A DNA stretch of 64,000 nt, from the NCBI GenBank assembly GCA_965249785.1, contig CBDFMU010000043.1, forward strand, positions 186,001 through 250,000. Direction: 5' to 3'. Origin of the DNA: M3007 sp965249785. Lineage in GTDB: Bacteria; Bacteroidota; Bacteroidia; Chitinophagales; Saprospiraceae. A model generated the notes under the pieces. It worked only from the letters and a program-made list of their open reading frames with translations. It searched no databases and was not told the DNA's origin. Below are positions 9,325 to 17,397 of the stretch, piece by piece (within the stretch, counting starts at the first letter, position 1; every line of letters begins with the position of its first letter). The position numbers and the translations under genes were made by a program.

Positions 9325-9657
9325 AAAAATACCGGTCTATCGTCAAAGGATATCCTTCGGGAATATGCGCAAACGCGTATTCCTGTAAACAATCCGGAAC
9401 CTGGTTATCAGTTGATTTTCGATTCAGAACGGGATAGTTATATGCTTTACCGCACTGGCTGGAAAGAAGAATTGAAACGCATTCATTTTTGTGTTTTTCA
9501 TATTGATATTAAAGATAATAAGGTCTGGGTACAAGAAGATGCTACGGACTATGACCTTGTTGGCGAGTTAGAAACCCAGGGTATTCCAAAGCAGGACATT
9601 GTACTGGCTTTTCACGCGCCTTACAAACGGCCCTTTACGGGCTATGCGGTGGCCTGA
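9312..9657 (+). CDS. xisI: XisI-family protein, +1 frame change
   Basis: Partner of XisH, usually encoded right behind it as here (ATG 9312 lies inside the end of xisH). The start MDNVEKYRSIVK is in one frame; the remainder (DILREYAQTRIPVNNPEPGY, DSERDSYMLYRTGW, then HIDIKDNKVWVQ, and FHAPYKRPFTGYAVA at the end) is in the +1 frame. The change is at AAA-G-GAT, 9345-9349; dropping one of the two G restores a normal protein of about 114 residues. This site has no CTT, unlike other +1 changes in the window. Confidence 0.8.
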
Positions 9658-9667
9658 TTCGGCAAAG

Positions 9668-9680
9668 ATTGACCACATTA
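9668..9680 (+). promoter_or_regulatory. ATTGACCACATTA motif upstream of radA
   Basis: One of several copies of this 13-mer found in the same orientation close to start codons (also ruvA, folB twice, and the 29527 gene with one mismatch). Its role is unknown. Confidence 0.35.
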
Positions 9681-9711
9681 ATTCATTGACAACCTTAGCA
9701 TATTAGCCCCC

Positions 9712-11095
9712 ATGGCCAAAGCCCGCACCATTTTTTTCTGCTCCAACTGTGGTGCTTCCGCGCCAAAATGGATTGGCAAATGTCCCCACTGTGGCGAGTG
9801 GAATACCTATCAGGAAGAGCTAATTCAAAAGGAAACGGCCAGCGAAGAAAAACGCCGTTCCTGGGCCGGGCCAGCCAACGGCAAGTCCGATTCGCCCAAA
9901 GCCGTACCGCTCCAACAGATCGAAACGGGCCACACCGTCCGTATTTCCACACCTGATGAGGAACTCAATCGAGTGCTGGGCGGTGGCATCGTACCGGGTT
10001 CGCTGGTACTCATTGGTGGTCAGCCGGGCATCGGCAAGAGTACGTTGCTGCTGCAAGTCGCGATGCAATTGCCTGCTAAAATCCTGTACGTCAGCGGGGA
10101 AGAAAGCGAAGAGCAGATCAAGATGCGCGCCGACCGGGTGGGCGTTTTCAAAAGCGACTGCTACATCCTCACCGAGACCAACACGACCAAGGTGCTGCAA
10201 CAAGCGCAGGATTTGCAGCCGCAGTTGATGATCATAGATTCTATTCAGACGATGAATACGCCGCATCTAGACAGCGCGCCGGGCGGCATTGCGCAGGTAC
10301 GCGAGTGTGCGGGCGAACTGTTGCGTTTTGCAAAAGAGACTAATATTCCTATTTTTCTGATTGGCCATATCAATAAGGAAGGCGAGATCGCCGGCCCGAA
10401 ATTGTTGGAACATATCGTGGATTGCGTATTGCAATTTGAAGGGGATAGGCATAATACTTACCGTATTCTTCGCACTTTGAAAAACCGTTTCGGCAGCACC
10501 GACGAAATGGGTATTTACGAAATGCAAGCGGGTGGTCTGCGCGAAGTGAGTAATCCTTCGGAATTGTTGCTCAGCCAAAAAGATGAAGAATTAAGCGGTT
10601 GTTCGGTGGCTGCTACGATGGAAGGTTTGCGGCCTATGTTGATTGAAACCCAAGCCTTGGTGAGCAAGTCGGTGTATGGTACGCCTCAACGGTCGGCCAC
10701 GGGTTTCGATATGCGCCGTTTGCAAATGTTGCTGGCAGTGCTTGGAAAAACGTTGCGGCTATTTTTTCAGCATGAATGATGTCTTCCTCAACCTCGCTGG
10801 CGGTATTCGCGTGGACGATCCGGCACTGGATTTATCCATTGTTGCTTCGCTTATTTCCTCGCTGCAAGACGTGAGCGTTCCTTCCGACGTGTGCTTTGCG
10901 GGGGAGGTGGGCCTTTCCGGCGAAATTCGCACCGTTTCCCGACTGGAACAGCGCATCGTGGAGGCGGATCGGTTGGGTTTCAAAGAAATTTACGTCTCCA
11001 AATACGGCATGAAAGGCATTGATACCAAGCGTTTTGGTATTCGGGTTTATACGCTGGGGAAAGTAGAGGAATTGAAATCGGCGTTGTTTACCTAA
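9712..11095 (+). CDS. radA: DNA repair protein RadA, +1 frame change in the C-terminal region
   Basis: RecA-like helicase that processes branched recombination intermediates. It has an N-terminal zinc finger CSNCG-CPHCGEW (residues 10-29), Walker A GGQPGIGKST, the RadA-specific LKNRFGSTDEMG motif and a Lon-protease-like C-terminal domain. The first frame runs to 10779, but conserved sequence leaves it at LLAVL (codons GTG CTT GGA). Skipping the base after CTT gives EKRCGYFFSMNDVFLNLAGG and the full C-terminal domain to 11095. The total is about 460 residues, normal for RadA. Upstream of the site the zero frame holds only one other CTT codon (ILRT, read normally). With both halves conserved and no other damage, I treat it as functional or a one-base sequence error, not decay. 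Confidence 0.92.
10741..10744 (+). other. Candidate +1 frameshift site CTT-G in radA
   Basis: Codons GCA GTG CTT GGA AAA. Skipping the first G after CTT yields GTG CTT GAA AAA CGT (VLEKR), the conserved RadA sequence. Removing one T gives the same protein. Confidence 0.6.
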
Positions 11096-11156
11096 AATGA
11101 CAATTGAGGATTCAAATATTTGATCAAATACTCGAATCCTCAAATACTCAATTTAT

Positions 11157-11915
11157 TTACGCTTTCTCAAACAACCACCAACTTGGGAGCAACCGCCGCC
11201 GTTTCACCACCCTGTAATTTTTGGAAATATACTGTCGAATGTGTTCCAGCGCAGCATCCGTATCGTCGGTAAAAAGTAGCAAATCCAGATCGCCAGGAGA
11301 AATCGTGCCTTCTGCGGCCATGAATTTGATGTAATCGTGTAACGGTTGGTAGTATTCCATGCCCATCACTACGATGGGGAAACTGTGTACTTTGCCTGTC
11401 TGCACCAAAGTCAATATTTCGAAAAACTCATCCATCGTACCGAAGCCGCCGGGTAAGATGATAAAAGCATAAGAGTATTTGACTAACAGTACTTTACGCA
11501 CGAAGAAATAGCGAATATCTACAAACTTATCTAAGTAAGGATTGGCAGATTGTTCTTGTGGTAACCTTATATTACAACCCACCGAAGGGCCAGCCGCCTC
11601 GCGCGCACCACGATTGGCCGCCTCCATAATGCCGGGTCCACCTCCAGTCATAATCGTAAAACCAAGATCCGTAGAAATGCGTGCGCTGATAGCCCGCGCC
11701 ATTTCGTAGTAGCGATGACCTTCTTTAAAACGTGCCGAACCAAATACGGTGACACAAGGTCCCACGAAATGCAAGGCCCGAAAGCCGCGCAAAAATTCCC
11801 AGAAGACCTGAAAAGCATACCACACTTCAAAGCTGCGCGGCTGCGGGCCATCTAAAAATACAGGTTCTTTTGGGTCTATTAAACGTTGTTTTGGGCTGGT
11901 GGTGGTTGGTTGCAT
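11157..11915 (-). CDS. LOG-family nucleoside-monophosphate phosphoribohydrolase
   Basis: A 252-residue Rossmann-fold protein of the TIGR00730/LOG family, formerly annotated lysine decarboxylase. It carries the signature PGGFGTMDEFFE and the upstream GGGPGIMEAANRG motif. Homologues cleave ribose-5-phosphate from nucleoside monophosphates such as cytokinin ribotides or AMP/IMP. An N-terminal extension of about 45 residues precedes the core, as in the large bacteroidete members. It converges with radA, 61 bases apart. Confidence 0.88.
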   Translation of the reverse strand: MQPTTTSPKQRLIDPKEPVFLDGPQPRSFEVWYAFQVFWEFLRGFRALHFVGPCVTVFGSARFKEGHRYYEMARAISARISTDLGFTIMTGGGPGIMEAANRGAREAAGPSVGCNIRLPQEQSANPYLDKFVDIRYFFVRKVLLVKYSYAFIILPGGFGTMDEFFEILTLVQTGKVHSFPIVVMGMEYYQPLHDYIKFMAAEGTISPGDLDLLLFTDDTDAALEHIRQYISKNYRVVKRRRLLPSWWLFEKA

Positions 11916-12088
11916 GAATGAAGTATTAGGATGGTTAGGGCAAGGGGCAGCTACAACGTTTTACTAGTCACGTAGTTGACAAGCAACAAACAGCTAGAGA
12001 AGCATAAAATTTGGTCAAAAAAGATGGTGTAATTACAAATTGCTGATTTTCAGTTAGATAAACCATTAGTCGTAGTCAGAATTTTTCT

Positions 12089-12096
12089 TACTTTTG
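12089..12096 (+). promoter_or_regulatory. TAnnTTTG promoter box of obgE
   Basis: TACTTTTG lies 49 bases before the obgE ATG and matches the bacteroidete -7 consensus. I do not see a clear -33 TTG at proper spacing. Confidence 0.5.
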
Positions 12097-12144
12097 CCAA
12101 ATTAGACGAATTGGCCGCATTAGCATTTGGCCACTCTATATATT

Positions 12145-13140
12145 ATGGCAGAACAAAACTTTGTTGACTACGTAAAAATCCTGTTCCGTTCCGGTAAAGG
12201 TGGGGCGGGAAGTATGCACTTTTATCGCGGCCCCGGCATGCCCAAAGGTGGCCCGGACGGCGGCGATGGCGGACGCGGCGGCACCATTTATCTGAAAGCC
12301 GATCCACAGGAATGGACGCTGCTGGATTTGCGCTACACCAAGCATATATATGCCAAAGACGGTCAAAATGGTCGCGGCGGCCTGAAAACTGGCTCCGATG
12401 CGCCCGATATCATCGTAAAAGTACCCTTGGGTACGGTGGCCAAAGATGCCGAAACCGGCGAAATTCTGCTCGAAATCACCGAAAAAGACGAGATGAGAAC
12501 GCTCTTTGCTGGCGGTCGCGGTGGCAAAGGAAATAACTTTTTCAAATCGGCGACCAACCAGACACCACGCTACGCCCAGCCCGGCGAACCAGCCATTGAA
12601 AAGTGGGTGGTGCTCGAACTCAAAGTGCTCGCCGATGTCGGTTTAGTAGGTTTCCCCAATGCGGGCAAGAGTACGCTGCTCAGTTCAGTTACGGCGGCTA
12701 CGCCGAAGATTGGCGATTACGCGTTCACGACTTTGGCTCCCCAAGTCGGTATTGTGCAAGTGCGTCACGGACAGAACTTCGTGATGGCCGACATTCCGGG
12801 CATCATCGAAGGAGCGCACGAGGGCCGTGGATTGGGGCATCGTTTTCTGCGTCACATTGAGCGGAATAGTGTGCTGCTGTTCATGATTCCCGCCGACACG
12901 AATCGCAATATTGATGCAGAGTACCAGATTTTGCTGAATGAATTGCAGGAATTTAATCCCGACCTGTTGGACAAGCCAAAACTACTGGCGATCACCAAGA
13001 GCGATTTGATTGACAAGGATTTGGAAAAAATGCTTCGTCCTACTTTGCCAGAAGGCATTGAGGTGATATTTATTTCGGCGGTGACAAACAAGAATTTGCA
13101 GAAGTTGAAAGATCTGCTCTGGAAGTATTTGAACGCCTGA
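12145..13140 (+). CDS. obgE: GTPase Obg
   Basis: Essential ribosome-associated GTPase of 331 residues. The glycine-rich Obg fold (GKGGAGSMHFYRGPGMPKGG, then GGDGGRGG and GGRGGKGNNFF) precedes a G domain with G1 GFPNAGKST, G3 DIPGIIEGA and G4 TKSD. The ATG at 12145 starts MAEQNFVDYVK, the normal start; an in-frame TTG 18 bases upstream adds nothing conserved. It is intact and includes CTT codons read normally (for example LRPTLPE). Confidence 0.95.
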   Translation: MAEQNFVDYVKILFRSGKGGAGSMHFYRGPGMPKGGPDGGDGGRGGTIYLKADPQEWTLLDLRYTKHIYAKDGQNGRGGLKTGSDAPDIIVKVPLGTVAKDAETGEILLEITEKDEMRTLFAGGRGGKGNNFFKSATNQTPRYAQPGEPAIEKWVVLELKVLADVGLVGFPNAGKSTLLSSVTAATPKIGDYAFTTLAPQVGIVQVRHGQNFVMADIPGIIEGAHEGRGLGHRFLRHIERNSVLLFMIPADTNRNIDAEYQILLNELQEFNPDLLDKPKLLAITKSDLIDKDLEKMLRPTLPEGIEVIFISAVTNKNLQKLKDLLWKYLNA

Positions 13141-13153
13141 TTCTCTAAATACA

Positions 13154-13270
13154 TTGTCATGTCGCAACGCAGTGAAGACATCCACACAAGCCCAGTTTAT
13201 TCGAAATGCTTTTAAGTATCTCTGGGTACTTGGCTTGTGTGGATATCTTCGTTTCACTGCGACATGACAA
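13154..13270. repeat. Long imperfect inverted repeat after obgE
   Basis: Arms of about 39 bases (13154-13192, starting TTGTCATGTCGCAACGCAG, and 13232-13270) pair with few mismatches around a 39-base loop. A related unit containing CTTCGCTCGACATGACAA occurs at 32488-32560, so this is a dispersed palindromic family. There is no poly-T next to it. Confidence 0.65.
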
Positions 13271-13286
13271 CCTCCTGTATTTTTCC

Positions 13287-13336
13287 ATAAAAAGAAGCCC
13301 TTGTTCCGACTGATCAGAACAAGGGCTTTTCTTTTT
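13287..13336. terminator. Bidirectional terminator
   Basis: A perfect 12-bp stem AAGCCCTTGTTC/GAACAAGGGCTT (13295-13306, 13317-13328) is flanked by A-rich and T-rich runs. It serves obgE from the left and the 13354-13590 gene from the right. Confidence 0.85.
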
Positions 13337-13353
13337 AGAAGGGCGAAATTGGC

Positions 13354-13590
13354 TTAGCCAAACACTTCCGAACCCGACCGGCTATATCGCATAATATTGT
13401 CGAGGGCCGAAGGGGAAGGATTAAACTGCACTTTCGGCAGTTGCGTTTTTGCCAATAACAAACTGCTGTATTCTGCGTAGAGATCAGGGTCGTCTTCGAT
13501 CATAGCGACCATCTCCACCGCATCGGCGGCAGGCATTTCGTGGTACAAGAATTGCACCAGCGCATCATTATATGTGTAGGTTTTTTCCAT
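13354..13590 (-). CDS. Small conserved acidic protein
   Basis: A 78-residue protein starting MEKTYTYNDALVQFLYHEM, with an anti-sigma-factor-like N-terminal helix pattern (FLYHEMPAADAVEMVAMIED) and a conserved-looking tail FNPSPSALDNIMRYSR. I recall such short proteins in other Bacteroidota but know no function. It is followed by the bidirectional terminator and lies downstream of porZ, with a 127-base gap. Confidence 0.6.
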   Translation of the reverse strand: MEKTYTYNDALVQFLYHEMPAADAVEMVAMIEDDPDLYAEYSSLLLAKTQLPKVQFNPSPSALDNIMRYSRSGSEVFG

Positions 13591-13717
13591 AGGCGGCTGA
13601 GCCGTTTTAGTTTTAAATTCGTTAAAAATCGTGTATGAAACAGGCTGTGAGGCGCGAATATTGCTTTTTAGGATATAATCTTTTATTTTTTAACATTTAT
13701 ATTTTTAGTGTGTCCAC

Positions 13718-16066
13718 TCAATTTAAAATGACCACTTTGGTAATAATGGCATCTGGGTTTTCAAAATTTGCCACGCTGGTAGCGAACACCAAATAAACCC
13801 CTGACGCAGCGCGCCGACCCAAATAATCGCGGCCATTCCAAACCGCCTGACCACCCAATGCCTGCCCTTCATACACGAGATTTCCAGCCACATCGGTGAT
13901 CTTGATATTAGCGTCGCGAGCCAGTCCATAGATGGCGATTGGACCATCGTAACCGGGTTGCACCGGATTCGGATACGCATAAGTCGTGCGAGAATTGATC
14001 TTCCCACCCGCAGTCGCTTCGCCACGCAACGACAAGATTCCCTTCTCTGTACCAATCCAGACTTCGCCATTTTTCGGATTAATAGCGATGTCTGTAATGT
14101 TATTATCAAACAACGGACTATTCGTGGAAGTCAGATGTCCTTCCTCGGTCAGACCATCCGACGATTGCACAAAAATGCCGCTGGTGGTACCAAACCATTT
14201 CCGATTGCCGCCATCCACCGCGATTGTGCGCACATCCTCCGTTTCCAGCAAATACCCATTGAAACCATCCACATTGATGATGCGACGACGGCCTACACAA
14301 CTGCCATCAAACACGTTGCTTCCACACTCGAAACTGATCGTGCCTTGCTGCGTCCCCACCCACACGTCGCCATCCAGATCCACGGCAATACAGTTAACGG
14401 TGTTAGTCGGAATGGTGCTGTTTGAGGTAGTAAATATTTTATAACGATCATCGGAGGGATCGTCCAAATCCTTACCGCTATCGAAGACCATTACGCCGCC
14501 GTTGAAGCCCACTGTGAACCACTTGTAACCGTTTTGGTCCACCACTACGGAGGTCAGGATGTTGGCTGGCGCGGCCGGAAAATTGCGAAACGTACCGTCG
14601 GCTTTCAGCACCGCAATCGGGGCACTCGCACTATAATTACAAATCCACAGATTCTCATCTTCATCGAAAGCCAGACCACTGATAGCCGTCCGTCCGGCAC
14701 CGGCAGCACCCGCATTTTGTAAGATAGAATTGTTTTTATTGTAACATTTCGTGACGGTACCAGTCCCGTTGGATTCCACTAATCCACCGCTAAAACTACC
14801 CGCGTAAAATTTATCCTGAGTCGGATGCGCCACTACTCGCCATAAATCAACCCCGCAATCGCCGGGCTTTAATTCAGGATTAGTCTCATCATCGAAACGC
14901 CGCCACGAGCCTTTGTCAAAAATATACACCCCCAATCGTGCGCCTACCGGGCTTAAACCCGGCGTAGCCCCCGGTGTACCGACGTAAACTTTGTCATTTA
15001 AAATGTTGATTTCCGAAGAAGTATGCCGATAAGGTGAGTTGTAGTCAAAGCGGTCGCATTGATTGGTAGCGGCATCGAAATAGCGAAAATCGTCGGAGTC
15101 GTCAGCTATCCAGAATTTCCGGTCGCCATCTTCCACTGCGTAAAAAGGTTTGCCCGCCTCACAGGAAGAGGAAATGTCGTAGCGATTGCCACCGGGTTCC
15201 AAATATTCTATTTTGCCATCAAAACCACGTTTCCAACCGATGACCAAACCATTGCCTTCGGCGGTTAAATAAAACACATCACGGTCGGGATTGGTAGCAA
15301 TTTCGGTGAGGCCGCTCCCCTCGTAACGATACAGTTTATTGGCAATGCCTACGTATAACTGATTGTTCCACACCGTCATAGCACCTGCTGACGCATCTGA
15401 CACAAAACCCTCGGCAGGGCCAAGCAATTTCCAGCGGCTGAAATCAGCGGGGTTCACATCATTTGCCGGCAGGCGATACACCCCTTCCTCCGTACCTGCG
15501 TACAAGTTATTTTCAAATATGGTAAACGAATGAACGGCAACGCCGGTGAACACCGTGTACTCGGCTTCGGCACGTTCCAGATTGAGTTTTAACACGCCAA
15601 AACCACAGGCCAAATAGGCAAACGCACCGTCGAAAGCGATGGCGTACACCTTTTTGTCGCCAATAATATTGACGTTCGTTTTGATAAATGGCAGGTTGAC
15701 CACCGTGCCAGTGGTGGGGTTATACAGGTCGAGGTTGCTGTTATCATAGACCACTACCATCAGCCCGCTCGCCTCATTGTAGCGAATGAGGTTCATGCCC
15801 ACATCGCTCAGGCCGTCCACTTTGGTGATAAAACGCGGCGAACGGTCGGCCTTATTAATTTCCACAATGGCCCATTCCGTCGCAAAATACACCTTGCTGC
15901 TGCTTTGGGTCACGTAAAGCGAACGCTGCCAGGGCAGGTGTTGCCGCCAATCGCCGATTTTTAAACTGGAAAATCCCGTCGAATCAGACTGTGCGGACAG
16001 CATGGCAACCAGACAGAAAAATAACAAAGAAGATAGAAAGGCACGCATGGTAAAACGTAGCGACAT
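13718..16066 (-). CDS. porZ: Type IX secretion attachment-complex protein PorZ
   Basis: A 782-residue exported protein. After the signal peptide (LLFFCLVAMLSAQ) comes the family start GDWRQHLPWQRSLYV, then two beta-propeller halves made of two-component-regulator-type repeats (VYFATEWAIVEINK, LYAGTEEGVYRL, KWFTVGFNGGVMVF, KWFGTTSGIFVQ, VWIGTEKGILSL). The C-terminal domain begins YAYPNPVQPGYDGP and resembles a type IX sorting domain. PorZ is a surface component of the PorU-PorV-PorQ-PorZ complex that removes sorting domains and attaches cargo to anionic LPS. An in-frame Met at residue 7 is an equally good start. It is intact and probably its own transcript. Confidence 0.9.
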   Translation of the reverse strand: MSLRFTMRAFLSSLLFFCLVAMLSAQSDSTGFSSLKIGDWRQHLPWQRSLYVTQSSSKVYFATEWAIVEINKADRSPRFITKVDGLSDVGMNLIRYNEASGLMVVVYDNSNLDLYNPTTGTVVNLPFIKTNVNIIGDKKVYAIAFDGAFAYLACGFGVLKLNLERAEAEYTVFTGVAVHSFTIFENNLYAGTEEGVYRLPANDVNPADFSRWKLLGPAEGFVSDASAGAMTVWNNQLYVGIANKLYRYEGSGLTEIATNPDRDVFYLTAEGNGLVIGWKRGFDGKIEYLEPGGNRYDISSSCEAGKPFYAVEDGDRKFWIADDSDDFRYFDAATNQCDRFDYNSPYRHTSSEINILNDKVYVGTPGATPGLSPVGARLGVYIFDKGSWRRFDDETNPELKPGDCGVDLWRVVAHPTQDKFYAGSFSGGLVESNGTGTVTKCYNKNNSILQNAGAAGAGRTAISGLAFDEDENLWICNYSASAPIAVLKADGTFRNFPAAPANILTSVVVDQNGYKWFTVGFNGGVMVFDSGKDLDDPSDDRYKIFTTSNSTIPTNTVNCIAVDLDGDVWVGTQQGTISFECGSNVFDGSCVGRRRIINVDGFNGYLLETEDVRTIAVDGGNRKWFGTTSGIFVQSSDGLTEEGHLTSTNSPLFDNNITDIAINPKNGEVWIGTEKGILSLRGEATAGGKINSRTTYAYPNPVQPGYDGPIAIYGLARDANIKITDVAGNLVYEGQALGGQAVWNGRDYLGRRAASGVYLVFATSVANFENPDAIITKVVILN

Positions 16067-16516
16067 GGAAGGTTCCGGTTTTGGCGGAATGGCGCGCTAG
16101 GGCGGCGTTGGGTTGCCTTGTAGAAGGACTTACTTGTTTTTGGAGAGAGAATTTGGGCATATTTGTTGGCTAGACATCCACGACAGCAAAAAACCATCAA
16201 CACCGGTCGGGGTACTGATGGCTCTAATAATATGGATAGCCAATAAATATCAAGGGATGCCGTGCCTTGTGGCATAATGTATAGCCCGATACCTACGAGT
16301 AGCCAGGAGATTTTGGTTTTTAGTGGGGCAATAAAATTTTACTAAATCCGGTACAGGCATAGTATATATGCTGCTTTTCCTCTGATTTAGGTCAATAAAA
16401 ATGCCGTTGAGTAGATAACTCGGCGGCGTTTTTTCATAAATCAGTGCGGCCCTGAATAGATTTGAACCACCATTCTACTGTCAGACTATAGCTGGCTGCT
16501 AATATTTTTACCCCTT
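16067..16516. other. Intergenic region between porZ and the gcvT operon
   Basis: No gene seen. It carries the terminator at 16396-16434 for the minus-strand operon and presumably the porZ promoter, which I could not identify by motif. Confidence 0.4.
16396..16434 (-). terminator. Terminator after the gcvT operon
   Basis: A stem AACGCCGCCGAGT/ACTCAACGGCATT with mismatches sits around TATCT and is followed on the minus strand by a T tract. It lies 83 bases past the end of the last gene of the operon. Confidence 0.6.
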
Positions 16517-17039
16517 TTACTCAGGCTTTGCATCTGGATAGGTATTTTGAAAAGTATTGAAAATCGTTTCCTGACCGTCCGGGTTGTTATCAATATAAGC
16601 GCGATTCAGCATGATATAGAGACTGTTCCGGGGCATTTGCAAATGCTGGAAATATTGCTCCGAAAAAAGTCGATATAGCATACCGCGATAAACCCGAAAC
16701 CGTCGCGTTTCTATGGTATCATCATCAGAATCAGCAGCACCCATAAACGCGAAAGATAGCAGCGGATTTTCCCGCAATAAGTGCAGCATAGATCTCCACA
16801 GCCGTACGTATGGTCGGCGCGGCTTCATGGCTACCATTCATCAGGCTGAAAGGATTATCACTGAGTCGGTGCGCCTTATCATAGAATTTTATCACCGCGA
16901 GCGGACAACGTTCGTGCAACTGTGCCTCAAAGATAATAGTTCGCTTTTTAGGAGTGCGAAAAACGAAAAGATGCACTTTAAAGCCCGCAGAACTGCTTTT
17001 CTTATCCGCTAATCGAAAGGGGAAGAATTTATCAAACAT
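16517..17039 (-). CDS. Unknown conserved protein, +1 frame change at CTT
   Basis: Two overlapping frames make one soluble protein of about 173 residues. The first (from 17039) starts MFDKFFPFRLADKKSS and reads FRTPKKRTIIFEAQ and TIRTAVEIYAAL. There the codons are GCA CTT ATT; skipping the A after CTT continues LRENPLLSFAFMGAADSDDD, RRFRVYRGMLYRLFSE and YIMLNRAY to 16517. The joined sequence is smooth in character on both sides, with compositions typical of a globular alpha/beta protein. I do not recognise the family. It is the last gene of a gcvT - 17046 gene - this gene operon, with a 6-base gap upstream. Confidence 0.65.
16778..16781 (-). other. Candidate +1 frameshift site CTT-A
   Basis: Minus-strand codons TAT GCT GCA CTT ATT GCG (CTT at 16781-16779). 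Skipping the A gives CTT TTG CGG GAA. The codon is in phase with the upstream start (codon 87). Confidence 0.5.
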
Positions 17040-17045
17040 CCCGTT

Positions 17046-17396
17046 TCAGAGCAGATATTGGTAAGGCTTAGGCCGATTGTGCCAGCGAACATCGCTGGAA
17101 AGAATTTCCCATCCATTGGGCAATTTGCCAAGAGGTTCATCCAATTCTTTCAAGGTATTAGCCATTTCGCTATGCTGAGCAAGTAATAAGCATGCTGCTT
17201 GTGCGGCTAACGGTTCGCTGCTGTTGGCTACCTTTTGCAGATGTGGTATCAGCGCAGATAGTGCCTCAAAATAAAGTCGGAAAGCCTTGTACTCTGCTGC
17301 TGTCATGCGGACAGGTGCTTCGGCAGTGAGAATATCGTTAGTCGTATGCGCTCCCATAATAATAGCAAAGATAAGCAATAGTGAGGGAAATGGCAA
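17046..17396 (-). CDS. Small exported hypothetical protein
   Basis: A 116-residue protein with a short hydrophobic N-terminus (MPFPSLLLIFAIIMGAHT) that may be a signal peptide, followed by helical sequence (MTAAEYKAFRLYFEALSALI, ACLLLAQHSEMANTLKELDE). Family unknown. Its start abuts the end of gcvT (1-base gap) and its end lies 6 bases before the next gene, so the three are likely cotranscribed. Confidence 0.55.
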   Translation of the reverse strand: MPFPSLLLIFAIIMGAHTTNDILTAEAPVRMTAAEYKAFRLYFEALSALIPHLQKVANSSEPLAAQAACLLLAQHSEMANTLKELDEPLGKLPNGWEILSSDVRWHNRPKPYQYLL

Positions 17397-17397
17397 T

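Noticed and set aside
8907..9657. XisH-XisI as part of a heterocyst-type excision element
   Set aside because: No recombinase (XisF-like) or element borders are nearby, and the host is not a cyanobacterium.
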